This document shows positions 52,119 through 60,683 of a stretch of DNA of 64,000 bases, piece after piece. Source of the DNA: Hyphomicrobiales bacterium. GTDB taxonomy: Bacteria > Pseudomonadota > Alphaproteobacteria > Rhizobiales > RI-29. The position numbers and the translations under genes were made by a program. The DNA lies in assembly GCA_016125495.1 (NCBI GenBank), contig WGLQ01000029.1, forward strand, positions 1 through 64,000, written 5' to 3'. Under the pieces are notes generated by a model. It was not told the origin of the DNA and ran no database searches. It saw only the letters and a list, made by a program, of their open reading frames with translations. Within the stretch, counting starts at the first letter, position 1. Every line of letters starts with the position of its first letter.

Positions 52119-52529
52119 CTATTCGACCTCGAAGCCCGCGAATTCGAAGCCCGGCGCCACCGTGCAGCCAACGAGGGTCCACGCCCCGAGGCTGCGGGCC
52201 GACTGCCACGCGCCGGCTGGGACCACGGCTTGCGGGCGTTCTCCCGCCGCGAGATCGGCCCCGAGGATGACCTCTTGCTCGCCATGCGCCGTGCGTGTTG
52301 CGAGCGCCAGCGCGGCGCCGGCATAGTGGTGCCAGACCTCGGCGGCATCGACCCGGTGCCAGCGCGAGCGCTCGCCCGCCGAAAGCAGGAAATAAATCGC
52401 TGTCGAGTGCGAGCGGCCTCCGTTCGCTGCCGCGTCGCGGAATGTCTCCCGGTAGTGACCACCCTCGGGATGCGGCACGAGTCCGAGCAGGGCGATGACC
52501 TCCTCGCCCGTCAGTTGATCCTTCGGCAC
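52119..52529 (-). CDS. DUF985-type cupin protein
   Basis: 136 aa from a GTG with GGAGG 7 nt upstream. HPEGGHYRETFRD and STAIYFLLSAGERSRWHRVDAAEVWHHYAG are typical of the DUF985 cupin family. The metal or ligand and the reaction are unknown. It lies 15 nt after the nucleoside transporter gene. Confidence 0.85.
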   Translation of the reverse strand: MPKDQLTGEEVIALLGLVPHPEGGHYRETFRDAAANGGRSHSTAIYFLLSAGERSRWHRVDAAEVWHHYAGAALALATRTAHGEQEVILGADLAAGERPQAVVPAGAWQSARSLGAWTLVGCTVAPGFEFAGFEVE

Positions 52530-52544
52530 CGCCGACCTCCGTCG

Positions 52545-53822
52545 CTATTGCGTCGTCATCACGCCGATCACCGCGCCGGTCATCAGCGTCGCCAACGTGC
52601 CCGAGACGATGGTCTTGAGTCCGAGGGAGATGATTTCGCCGCGTCTCTCCGGGGCCATCGCGCAGAGCCCGCCGATCATGATGCCGAGCGATCCGAAATT
52701 CGCAAAGCCGCAGAGCGCGTAGGTCAGGATCAGCCGGGAGCGACCCGACAGCTCCTGCGCTCCCGTTTCGGCGAGCCTGAGGTAGGCGACGAACTCGTTC
52801 AGCACGGTCTTGATGCCGATGAGCGCGCCCGCCGTGACGCTTTCCGAGGCCGGTATCCCGATGAGCCAGGCGAGCGGCGCCATCGCCCAGCCGAGCAGCA
52901 TCTCGACGCTTACCTCGATGCCGAATGGCGCGCCGGCCAGGGCCAGGATCTGGTTCGCGAGATGGACCAGGGCGACAAAAACGACGAGCAGGGCGGCGAC
53001 GTTGGCGAGCAGCGTGATGCCGTCGCGTGTGCCGGCCACGATGGCATCCATGCTCGAGCCGGTTGGCTCGGCCTCCGCCATCGGTGGCGTGTCGCCGTCC
53101 TGCGTTTCCTCCGCGCCCGGCGGCACCATCAGGAAGGCGATGAGGAGGGCGGCCGGCGCGCTGATCACCGATGCCACCACCATGTGGCCCGCGGCCCCCG
53201 GCAGGCTCGCCGAGAGCAGGCTCGCATAGAGCGCGAGGACCGTTCCGGCGATCGTCGCCATCCCGACCGTCATGGTGGCAAAGAGCGCGGACCGGCTCAT
53301 GGTGACGAGGTAGGGGCGCACGAGAAGCGGCGCCTCGACCATCCCGACGAAAATGTTGGCGGCGGCGGATGTGCCGACCGGACCCGAGACGCCGAGGCTG
53401 CGCGACAGGGCCCAGGCGAAGGCCCCGACCACCGCCTGCAGCACGCCCCAATGATAGAGCAGGCGCGACAGCGCGCTGACCAGGAGGATGAGCGGCAGCG
53501 CCTGGAAGGCGAGGACGAATCCGTTCTCCGGCTTGACGATGTCGAAGGGAGCAGGGCCTCCGGCAAGGTAGCCGAACACGAGCCGCATGCCCGCGTTGCT
53601 CGCGGCCTGAAGCGCGCCGACCAGCCCGGCGATCCATTCGAACGATCCGCGGAGCACGGCGACGTTCAGCATCAGGCCGGCGATGGCGATCTGCAACGCG
53701 AGCGCGACGGCGGCCATCCGCGCGAGCCCCGTCGCCGTGAAGGCGCGGCGGTCCTCGGAGGCCGCCAGCGCCAGCAGCGGAATGACGATGAGCCCGAGGG
53801 CGCTCTGCAGCTGTCCCGACAT
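52545..53822 (-). CDS. Concentrative nucleoside transporter (NupC/CNT family)
   Basis: 425 aa from the ATG at 53822 with GGGGGG upstream. Multiple membrane helices, with the CNT hallmarks GVSGPVGTSAAANIFVGMVEAPLL and GIKTVLNEFVAYL plus YALCGFANFGSLGIMIGG. It imports nucleosides with H+ or Na+. The start excludes an upstream 30-residue stretch lacking transporter character. Confidence 0.9.
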   Translation of the reverse strand: MSGQLQSALGLIVIPLLALAASEDRRAFTATGLARMAAVALALQIAIAGLMLNVAVLRGSFEWIAGLVGALQAASNAGMRLVFGYLAGGPAPFDIVKPENGFVLAFQALPLILLVSALSRLLYHWGVLQAVVGAFAWALSRSLGVSGPVGTSAAANIFVGMVEAPLLVRPYLVTMSRSALFATMTVGMATIAGTVLALYASLLSASLPGAAGHMVVASVISAPAALLIAFLMVPPGAEETQDGDTPPMAEAEPTGSSMDAIVAGTRDGITLLANVAALLVVFVALVHLANQILALAGAPFGIEVSVEMLLGWAMAPLAWLIGIPASESVTAGALIGIKTVLNEFVAYLRLAETGAQELSGRSRLILTYALCGFANFGSLGIMIGGLCAMAPERRGEIISLGLKTIVSGTLATLMTGAVIGVMTTQ

Positions 53823-53952
53823 GCCATGCCCCCCGGCGCTCCGACGCGGGGCGCCTCGTTGCGGCCTGTCATGAAGGATGGTGCGGCTGGCATCAAGGGG
53901 TCGCCGGTTCAAGCCTCGAGCGGCCCGCCGGCCACCCTGCCGGCTGCCGGCA

Positions 53953-54816
53953 TCAGCGCCGCCCGCGCAGGTAGACGAACCAGTAGACCGCGCCCACCAT
54001 CAGGCTGCCGCCGATGAGGTTGCCGATCGTGGATACGGTGATGTTGTGCACCGCGGCCGAGACCGTGATCGCGGGAAAGTTCGCCGCACTCGCCCCGATC
54101 GAGGTCCAGAATTCGGGCCCTGCCCACGCCTTGATCATCAGCGCGTAGGGCAGGAAATAGAGGTTGGCGATGGAGTGCTCGAATCCGGCGGCAACGAAGG
54201 CTGCGATCGGCGGGACGATAACGACCACCTTGTCGGTCGTGCTGCGGGCCGAGAACGACATCCAGACCGCAAGGCAGACCAGCACGTTGCAGAGCAGCGC
54301 GAGGAAGAAGAGTTCGACGGTCTCGAGAGCCGACTTCGCCGCCGCGACGTCGAGCGCGACCTTGCCGACGGCACCGCCCCCCAATTCGTAGTGCCCTGCG
54401 AGGAAAACGAGCAAGGCGGTGCCGACCGCCCCCGCGATGTTGCCGAGATAGACGATCGCCCAGGCCACGAGCAGTGCGCGGACCGTGATGCGACGGCTGG
54501 CGCACGCCACGACCATCAGCGAATCGCCGGTGAACAGCTCCGCGCCACCGATGATCACCAGGATGAGGCCGAGCGAGAAGACGATACCGCCGAGAAGGCG
54601 CGCGATGCCCCATGGCACATCGCCCGATCCCGCGAGCACCACCGTCATGAAGATCGCCCCGAACGCGATGAAGGCGCCGGCGAGGATGCCGAGCACGCCC
54701 AGCGTCAGCGCATCACGGCCGGCCTTGGCGGCACCGACCGTCTCGCACGCGAGCGCCATCTCGGCGGGCATGAGGGCATCGACTCGAGGGGGGGTGGCAT
54801 CAAGGTCGTTGCGCAT
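53953..54816 (-). CDS. Formate/nitrite transporter family channel
   Basis: 287 aa with six membrane helices. FNT motifs include GAELFTGDSLMV, the NxxVC-like LLCNVLVCLAVWMSFSARS, and AGFEHSIANLYFLPYAL, which contains the central His. It conducts formate, nitrite or a related anion across the inner membrane. First gene of the minus-strand run ending in carbonic anhydrase; 130 nt separate it from the nucleoside transporter, so co-transcription is uncertain. Confidence 0.9.
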   Translation of the reverse strand: MRNDLDATPPRVDALMPAEMALACETVGAAKAGRDALTLGVLGILAGAFIAFGAIFMTVVLAGSGDVPWGIARLLGGIVFSLGLILVIIGGAELFTGDSLMVVACASRRITVRALLVAWAIVYLGNIAGAVGTALLVFLAGHYELGGGAVGKVALDVAAAKSALETVELFFLALLCNVLVCLAVWMSFSARSTTDKVVVIVPPIAAFVAAGFEHSIANLYFLPYALMIKAWAGPEFWTSIGASAANFPAITVSAAVHNITVSTIGNLIGGSLMVGAVYWFVYLRGRR

Positions 54817-54909
54817 TGTCGATCCGTGTCACCGTCGGCTCGAGAACTGTCGGCCCGCTGGTCGGCGGAGGGGGGGGTGGCTCCGCCGTCCGCCACGCAC
54901 GCGCCTGGC

Positions 54910-55575
54910 TCAGTACCGGAAGAATTGTTCGTGGAAGTTATTGCTCGCATTCGTGTCGTAGCCGGGGTCGATCTGGGCTGTGAACTTCAAGGTGGCGCCG
55001 GGGTTCGCCTGCTCCAGCGCCGTTGCGTCCGTCGTGACGCGTGTACGCCCCCTTGCGTTCAACCCAGGGATGGAAACCTGCCGGCGGAACTGACCCGGTG
55101 TGCGCACCTTGTCGGCATCGGAACCCGAAACCCAGATGTACCCCGGGCGGGATTGCTGAGGCCCGTTGTTGACCACGTCGATGTAGACGGTTCCACCGGA
55201 GAACCCGACGATGGAAACGGCGATGTCGAACCCGCCCACCGAAGCAGGCTGCTGGAATTGCTGTTGCGGCTCATTTGGCCGATACTTCAATAGACTAGCA
55301 GCAAAATTGGGGAAGTTGTGCCAGGCGCACTCGCCGTTCTGAACCTTCGTTATCACTTCGCGCGAGGACAGCGCGGGGAAGTTGCCGAGCCCACATCTCT
55401 GATACATCTCCGACCAGTGGTTCCAGTCGCACCGCCCGTCTTGGCTGTAAGACCCGATGCAATCGACAGCCGCGTCGAAGGCGGAGGGCCCCGCCGTTGC
55501 AGGCTGACTGCCCGAGCTTGCGATCGCGATGAGAATGGCGCCCGAGATGGCGAGGGATGCTAATGACTTGTGCAT
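54910..55575 (-). CDS. Exported protein of unknown function with CARDB-like C-terminal domain
   Basis: 221 aa with a Sec signal peptide (about 1-28, cleavage near ATAG). The first domain has four Cys (CIGSY, CDWNHW, CGLG, CAWH), suggesting two disulphides. The second half (VSIVGFSGGTVYIDVVNNG to NASNNFHEQFF) looks like a beta-sandwich of the CARDB/adhesion type. It probably acts in the periplasm or outside. No known relative recognised. Confidence 0.72.
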   Translation of the reverse strand: MHKSLASLAISGAILIAIASSGSQPATAGPSAFDAAVDCIGSYSQDGRCDWNHWSEMYQRCGLGNFPALSSREVITKVQNGECAWHNFPNFAASLLKYRPNEPQQQFQQPASVGGFDIAVSIVGFSGGTVYIDVVNNGPQQSRPGYIWVSGSDADKVRTPGQFRRQVSIPGLNARGRTRVTTDATALEQANPGATLKFTAQIDPGYDTNASNNFHEQFFRY

Positions 55576-55727
55576 TCCGGTTCCGTCCTTCCCTTGACCA
55601 GGTGGATCCTAGTGTCCAGGTGGACGCGCGACCGAGGAATGTCGCGAGCCAACGCCCCGGCCGACCGGATCGTGAATGTAGCTGCGTGTGCAGCGGGACA
55701 TGAATTGCCACACCAGGAACGGCGTGG

Positions 55728-56078
55728 TTATTTGATGATGATCTCGACGTTGTTTTCGACGGTGAAGACGATATCGCAGTATCCATAGCTGTTGACCGAG
55801 ACCCAGACGTGGCCCCGATAGGTCTGCTGGACGTGACGCCCGTTGGGTGGAATATTCGCGTAGGGAACGAGCCTCCCGTTGAAATCGACCCACGAGAGCT
55901 GGGCCGAACGGTCGGCGACCCTGTTGATCACGATCAGCTCGCGGGCGTCGTTGCTGGCCGCGGACCGCAGGCCAGCGGTGTTGCAATTTGCTTCCGCCAT
56001 GGTGGGAGAGCCGGCAATCGCCAGGATGCCAGCAAGACCGGCTATAGTCTTGAGAGACAATGTATACATGGTGCTCAT
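55728..56078 (-). CDS. Exported VHL beta-domain protein
   Basis: 116 aa from the ATG at 56078. A signal peptide (about 1-28) precedes residues 48-116, which align without gaps to the von Hippel-Lindau beta domain: NR, W63-x-D-F-x-G68, PY73-x-x-IPP, T86-YRGH90-x-W92. The human pocket residues Trp88, Tyr98, Ser111, His115 and Trp117 correspond to Trp63, Tyr73, Thr86, His90 and Trp92. A lone beta domain cannot recruit a eukaryotic ligase; a role in binding a hydroxyproline- or proline-rich ligand is inference. Cys32 and Cys101 may form a disulphide. Confidence 0.82.
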   Translation of the reverse strand: MSTMYTLSLKTIAGLAGILAIAGSPTMAEANCNTAGLRSAASNDARELIVINRVADRSAQLSWVDFNGRLVPYANIPPNGRHVQQTYRGHVWVSVNSYGYCDIVFTVENNVEIIIK

Positions 56079-56330
56079 TTCTTTTTTGCAGTGCAAACCA
56101 GCTATTGTCAGTCAATACATGCGGACCGACACGACCAGCCGAGACTAGCACACTAGACATATGCTGCAACGATTGTAATCTCGGAGGGAGCAACAGTTTG
56201 TCTTTGCGAGGCCGAGGTCCGCTCGCCGCCCCCGGTAATTGTCCTCCCAGGTGTGGAACCGAGCGATGGGGGCGACCGCGTCGACACACCGGCCACATCG
56301 TTGGAAACGCGAGGTTCGGCCGTTGCCCGG

Positions 56331-57710
56331 CTAGCGCGAGAGGATGGCCCGGGCCACCCGCTCGCCCGACATCAAGGCGCCGTGTGCCGTGCCGAAGTAG
56401 TCCGGCTCGCACGCCTCGCCCGCGAACCAGAGCCGGCCATCCCATGCCTGCTGACCGAGATCTCGGCGGGTCGCCCCGCTCGTTCCAACGGCGTTGTAGC
56501 TATAGCTGCCGGCGCTGAAGGGATCGGCCCGCCAGCGTGTGACCTGAGCACCGAGTGGTGCCGGAAAGCGGCTTCCGAACATCGCTCGCAGTGCCTCGTG
56601 GGCACTGGCCATGGTGGCCCGGTCGTCGAGCGCTTCCAGCGTGTCCGCTTCGTGCCCGGCATTGAATCCGAGGAGCACGGGCGCCCGCATGCCACGGGCG
56701 AGGGACAGCCACTCGGCCCAAAGTCCCGGTGTCGGCCCAAGCCACTCGATCCAATCGACGTCGTCCGGCCAGGCGATCCTGTCGAACCGAAGCCAGCACT
56801 TGTTGAGGAGGCCGGTCCCGAGCCCCTCTATCGCCACCTGGCGCCGCCGGCCGAGCGGCTCGGTAAAGCGCGGTCGCCCCGCCTGCAGGACGCCGAGCGG
56901 CACCGTGCAGACGACGCGATCCGCTCCGATGCGCGTTCCGTCGGCAACGCGCACCCCATCGGGGCTGACCTCCACCACCTCCATAGAGGTCCGGATGTCG
57001 AGGCCCTTCGCCAGCAAGGCGGTGATCCGGTCGAACCCGTCCGGGAAGATCACGTCGCCGCCGCCGAACTCCTCGCCGTCGTCACCATGCAGGGCCGAGA
57101 GCCGATCGGCGGGCGCCGCGTATTCCTGCTCGAGCGTGCTGTTGACGAGGTGGAGGACGAGCCGACGCTGCGCCTCGGTGGTGCCTTGCCATTCGGCGGA
57201 CTTTTCGAGCGCGGCCATCACCGACATGTCGGCTTGCCCGCGTGCGACCGCCCGGAGCGCCGATCGCAGAATTCGTTCCGCCGGCCGCATGTCGGGATCG
57301 CTGCTCTCGCCGTCGGGACCGATCAGCACTGCCGCGTCATAGCTCGTGGCGACGCGCCGGGCCCCCGCCTCGCGGGCCAGCGCGGTCAGCGGATTGCCTT
57401 TCGTTCCGTGAATCCAGCTCGCCCCGAGGTCGACCGGTACATCGGGCCAGTTGCGGGAGGTGTGGATGCGCCCCCCGATGCGCTCGCGGGCCTCGAGCAC
57501 GATCACCTCGGCGCCCCCCGCCGCGAGCATGCGGGCCGCGCCCAGACCTGCGAGACCTGCACCCACCACCACGATTCGCTCGTCGGAGGCGCGCGCCCGC
57601 CCTGCCGCCAGCAGCGCCGCCGCAATGGCTGGGCCGAGCGCCAGGACACTGCGGCGCGAAATGCGACTGCTCCTCCGTCTCGGTGTATTCGGCGTCGAAT
57701 GGCGCGGCAC
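56331..57710 (-). CDS. FAD-dependent amine oxidase (polyamine-oxidase-like) with Tat-like signal
   Basis: 459 aa from a GTG with GAGGGGAG about 8 nt upstream. An RRRSSRISRRSVLALG leader followed by a hydrophobic stretch resembles a Tat signal, implying export of the folded flavoprotein. The FAD motif VVVGAGLAGLGAARML and GGRIHTSRNW follow, and the C-terminus has FAGEACEPDYFGTAHGALMSGERVA, as in polyamine and related amine oxidases. Exported oxidation of an amine or polyamine, giving H2O2 and an aldehyde, is the family expectation. Confidence 0.88.
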   Translation of the reverse strand: MPRHSTPNTPRRRSSRISRRSVLALGPAIAAALLAAGRARASDERIVVVGAGLAGLGAARMLAAGGAEVIVLEARERIGGRIHTSRNWPDVPVDLGASWIHGTKGNPLTALAREAGARRVATSYDAAVLIGPDGESSDPDMRPAERILRSALRAVARGQADMSVMAALEKSAEWQGTTEAQRRLVLHLVNSTLEQEYAAPADRLSALHGDDGEEFGGGDVIFPDGFDRITALLAKGLDIRTSMEVVEVSPDGVRVADGTRIGADRVVCTVPLGVLQAGRPRFTEPLGRRRQVAIEGLGTGLLNKCWLRFDRIAWPDDVDWIEWLGPTPGLWAEWLSLARGMRAPVLLGFNAGHEADTLEALDDRATMASAHEALRAMFGSRFPAPLGAQVTRWRADPFSAGSYSYNAVGTSGATRRDLGQQAWDGRLWFAGEACEPDYFGTAHGALMSGERVARAILSR

Positions 57711-57889
57711 CTTCGGCTCCCCTCGAGATGACGGATTGCTGTCCTGATCCAGCCTGCATCACATCGATCTAGCCGTACGAAACCGGTCGCCACAAGTCTG
57801 TCGCGCTTGCCGGTCCCGGCCTTATGATGGCAGTGACGCAAGCGATCGGCGGTGCCGCTGCCGCTACCTTCTCGATGGAGAGACCTCGA

Positions 57890-58282
57890 ATGGACCGTTT
57901 CACCGGCGGTTGCCTTTGCGGCGACGTGCGCATCGTGGCGTCCGGCAAGCCCTATCGGGTCGGTCTCTGCCACTGCCTCGACTGCCGCAAGCATCATGGC
58001 GCCCTGTTCCATGCCAGCGCCATTTTTCCGCGGGATGCCGTGACGATCGAAGGCGAGACACGCGACTATGCTGGCCGGCATTTCTGCCCCCGTTGCGGCT
58101 CGTCCGTTTTCGCGTGCACGGCCGACGAAATCGAGGTCGCCCTCGGCGCGCTGGACGCCCCCGACCAGTTGCGGCCGACCTACGAACTCTGGACGATCCG
58201 CCGTGAAGCCTGGCTGCCACCGTTTCCGCTCGCGCGGCGCTACGAGCGCGATCGCCTCGCCGATGGGCGGAGCGAGGAATAG
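57890..58282 (+). CDS. GFA/CENP-V family zinc protein
   Basis: 130 aa from the ATG at 57890 with GGAGAG 8 nt upstream. Zinc cysteines are Cys8/Cys10 (GGCLCG), Cys27/Cys29/Cys32 (CHCLDC) and Cys66/Cys69 (CPRC), the complete GFA pattern. Some members are glutathione-dependent formaldehyde-activating enzymes, but most are uncharacterised. The upstream region faces the amine oxidase gene. Confidence 0.88.
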   Translation: MDRFTGGCLCGDVRIVASGKPYRVGLCHCLDCRKHHGALFHASAIFPRDAVTIEGETRDYAGRHFCPRCGSSVFACTADEIEVALGALDAPDQLRPTYELWTIRREAWLPPFPLARRYERDRLADGRSEE

Positions 58283-58685
58283 AACGGGCAGGAGAAGATC
58301 GCCAGCGCAGCCCACGCGACGCGCTCTCGCCGTGGCCATGCCGGAATTCCAATTCCAACGTCGCCCGATCGGTGATGTGCGGTTGGCCGGTAATGCCAGA
58401 GCCGAATACGCCGGCCCGGAGTCGACGTGCATCCAGGTGTCGCAACCGCTCCCTGGCTTGTGAGCTGGCCGAATTTCAAATCCACACTTCTCAATTGACT
58501 TAGATCAATGCTGCGACCCCGCCGGCGTGCGATCGAACAGTTCATACAACGAATGACGACCGCGCCAGTCGGCCGCCGAACCTCCGTTGGGTGATCACCG
58601 AACGGACGAACGATGGCTCTTGGCTGCCGACAGTTCCATTCGCGGTCGAACTTCTTCAAGGACATCGAAGAGGCCGAGTATCGAC
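58283..58685. other. 403-nt intergenic region with an FNR-like site, no gene
   Basis: No plausible gene on either strand. The AT-richer middle carries TTGACTTAGATCAA (58495-58508) upstream of a run of exported-protein genes. Confidence 0.5.
58495..58508 (+). promoter_or_regulatory. FNR/Anr-type site
   Basis: TTGAC-TTAG-ATCAA matches the CRP/FNR-family consensus TTGAT-N4-ATCAA with one mismatch. It lies about 180 nt before the first exported-protein gene. Oxygen or nitric-oxide control is possible; not shown. Confidence 0.4.
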
Positions 58686-59003
58686 ATGCAAAACAAGAGC
58701 AGTGGGCGAAAACTCCAGATGGCGCTGCTGGCGGCTGGTTGGATGTTCGCCATTCCAGACACGGCCGCCGCAATCCACTGCCAGAACTGGCAGATCATCG
58801 CCATCGGTCCCAAAGTACATCGGGATACGCCCCATGCCGAACTGATCGCCCGCCGCGACGCCATCGTGGAATGGATTGCAAAGGCGACCGTGGCCGAAGG
58901 TGGGCCCTACGAGTGGCCCAAATCGGATGGGCAGAATGTGCGTTGCTGGATGCCCGACCGGTCACACCACCAGTGTTCGGCCAGATCGTTTCCCTGCCGA
59001 TGA
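58686..59003 (+). CDS. Small exported Cys-containing protein (paralogue of the 60684 gene product)
   Basis: 105 aa with a signal peptide (about 1-29, cleavage near TAAA). The mature part has the pattern A-I-x-x-W ... Y-x-W ... VRC ... C ... PC, which recurs in the protein encoded at 60684-60983. Four Cys could form two disulphides. Family function unknown to me. First of five exported-protein genes on this strand. Confidence 0.65.
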   Translation: MQNKSSGRKLQMALLAAGWMFAIPDTAAAIHCQNWQIIAIGPKVHRDTPHAELIARRDAIVEWIAKATVAEGGPYEWPKSDGQNVRCWMPDRSHHQCSARSFPCR

Positions 59004-59077
59004 AGGAAGGGAATTGCCGCGTGACACGTCGAGGCAATTCCAAGAACAGTCCATAACCCTGGATCGAGGACGCAGAA

Positions 59078-59512
59078 ATGACCCATGATATCTTCCCTGC
59101 CCGCACCGCGCGCACCGCCGTGGCCGTCGCAATCGCGCTGTCGGTGGCCGCCGCTACACCCGCACTCGCTGCAACGAAATGGAGGGCAAGTCCGGCATTC
59201 GGCTCGGTTACGTTGCCGGACGAACCGAATGGGAACGCAACCGGCTCCTATACCGGCAGCGGAGGCGGCAGCATATACGGCCGCTTCGCCAAGGCCAAGT
59301 GCGGTGGAACACGGTGTCCCGGCGGTGGTTACAATCTCACCGGTTACTGGGTCGAGCCACACGCCGGCATAAAGTGCGACAAGGCGGTCCACGGTTCATT
59401 CTATTGGGGTCGTATCGACTGGACCTTCAACGACGACTACACGGAATTCAAAGGCAGTTGGAGTGATTGCGACGGTCCGATGAAGCATTCGGCAAACGGA
59501 CGACGGAACTGA
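59078..59512 (+). CDS. Exported protein of unknown function
   Basis: 144 aa with a signal peptide (about 1-31, cleavage after ALA). The mature region (GSYTGSGGGSIYGRF, then GYWVEPHAGIKCD and HGSFYWGRIDWTFND) is Gly/Trp/Tyr-rich, compatible with a small beta-barrel, with four Cys. I recognise no family. Confidence 0.65.
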   Translation: MTHDIFPARTARTAVAVAIALSVAAATPALAATKWRASPAFGSVTLPDEPNGNATGSYTGSGGGSIYGRFAKAKCGGTRCPGGGYNLTGYWVEPHAGIKCDKAVHGSFYWGRIDWTFNDDYTEFKGSWSDCDGPMKHSANGRRN

Positions 59513-59590
59513 GGGGGCAAGCCACGCGGGCCTTGTCGAGTTTGATAGGGTCGTCACGAACACTGGTTCGTTGAAACGGAGGACCGGTCG

Positions 59591-60118
59591 TTGTCGAATT
59601 GGCGGATATCCACGGGACTGCTCCTGATGATGGGACTGCTTGGGCATGCTGCGATGGCGGCGCCATCGGGCGTTGCGCCGCCAGGCTCCAGGTCGACTGC
59701 ACCCGAAGCGATGCGTATGGTGGAGAGCCATGGTTGCGCAAGTGCGGCGACCGTTGTTTTGGCGGCGAATTCCGAGACCATTGTGGCGGCCGACGGCAGT
59801 CCCGTGGAGCGCAATCTCCGCATCGGTGACAAGCTGATCGTGAGGTGGGAAAGAACTCCCGGCACCGGTTACAAGTGGCAGATCAACGCCGAGGCGAGCA
59901 GTAATATTGCTCTCATCGCTCTGACGGATCTGGGTTGGGCGGCGTTCGAGCCGCCGGCGGGTCAGAATCCGGTCATCGGCGGTCCGGGCCATCACTCGTT
60001 CGAGATCGAGGCGGTGGCCGCGGGCAGTGTTCTCCTCGTATTCGACTATTCGCGGCCGTGGGAAAATAAAGCGCCTGCGCGCCGCCAGTCGATCGAGTTG
60101 ACCATAAGTGGATCCTGA
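59591..60118 (+). CDS. Chagasin-family (I42) protease inhibitor, exported
   Basis: 175 aa from a TTG at 59591 with GGAGG 9 nt upstream. After a signal peptide (about 1-23), the three inhibitory loops of chagasin are visible: TPGTGYKW (89-96, the NPTTGY loop), GGPGHHSF (130-137) and SRPWE (154-158, the RPWxP loop). Members inhibit papain-like cysteine peptidases. Being exported, it could guard against host, competitor or own envelope peptidases. Confidence 0.82.
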   Translation: MSNWRISTGLLLMMGLLGHAAMAAPSGVAPPGSRSTAPEAMRMVESHGCASAATVVLAANSETIVAADGSPVERNLRIGDKLIVRWERTPGTGYKWQINAEASSNIALIALTDLGWAAFEPPAGQNPVIGGPGHHSFEIEAVAAGSVLLVFDYSRPWENKAPARRQSIELTISGS

Positions 60119-60188
60119 GCGCCGGGTTGCTCGCGATCCTTGACGGCTCGAGACGATGATCATTCTGGATAATCGAGAGGAAAAAGGG

Positions 60189-60608
60189 ATGTCCCTTCGA
60201 CGGATGCCTTTTCTCGCGACGATCGTCGCGATCACCATGCAGACCCTGTCCGTTGCCGCGGCCGAGCAATGCCACACGGCACAGGGCAGTGAACGGCGGG
60301 CTATTCTCGCCGCCGCGCGTCAGCCTGCCGAGCAGGCCCTGAAGCAACCGGTCGAACTTGTCGTGCGGCGGATCAAGGTGTGCGGGCCGTGGTCCTTCGT
60401 CATCGCCGATATGCGCAAGCCCGGGGGAGCACAAATCGACTGGGATTCGACGGTCTGTGCCGGCGATGTCAGTCACCTGGTCGGAGCGTTGCTGCGGAAG
60501 GCAGGAAGTGGCAGCTGGCGCGTCAAGGCTTCCGAACTCTGTCCGACCGACGTTCCATGGGTCGATTGGGCTTCCAAGTACAACGCCCCTGCCGCCCTCT
60601 GGCAGTGA
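60189..60608 (+). CDS. Small exported protein of unknown function
   Basis: 139 aa from the ATG at 60189 with GAGAGG about 9 nt upstream. Signal peptide about 1-25 (cleavage near VAAA). The mature part starts GSERRAILAAAR and has KVCGPWSFVIADM and SGSWRVKASELCPTDVPW, a pattern I have seen in many unannotated small exported proteins, without known function. Confidence 0.68.
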   Translation: MSLRRMPFLATIVAITMQTLSVAAAEQCHTAQGSERRAILAAARQPAEQALKQPVELVVRRIKVCGPWSFVIADMRKPGGAQIDWDSTVCAGDVSHLVGALLRKAGSGSWRVKASELCPTDVPWVDWASKYNAPAALWQ

Positions 60609-60683
60609 GGGGCCGTGGAATTCGATGCAGCGATGGGGGGGCGTGTCGTGCGCGCGCCCTCCCTTTGGAAGGAGGGAATCCGG

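Noticed and set aside
52083-54017. 644-codon plus-strand frame across the cupin and nucleoside transporter genes
   Set aside because: Antisense to two recognisable genes, very charged composition, no family motif.
58613-59056. 147-codon frame overlapping the first small exported protein
   Set aside because: The other frame has a signal peptide and the cysteine pattern shared with the 60684 product; this one has neither.
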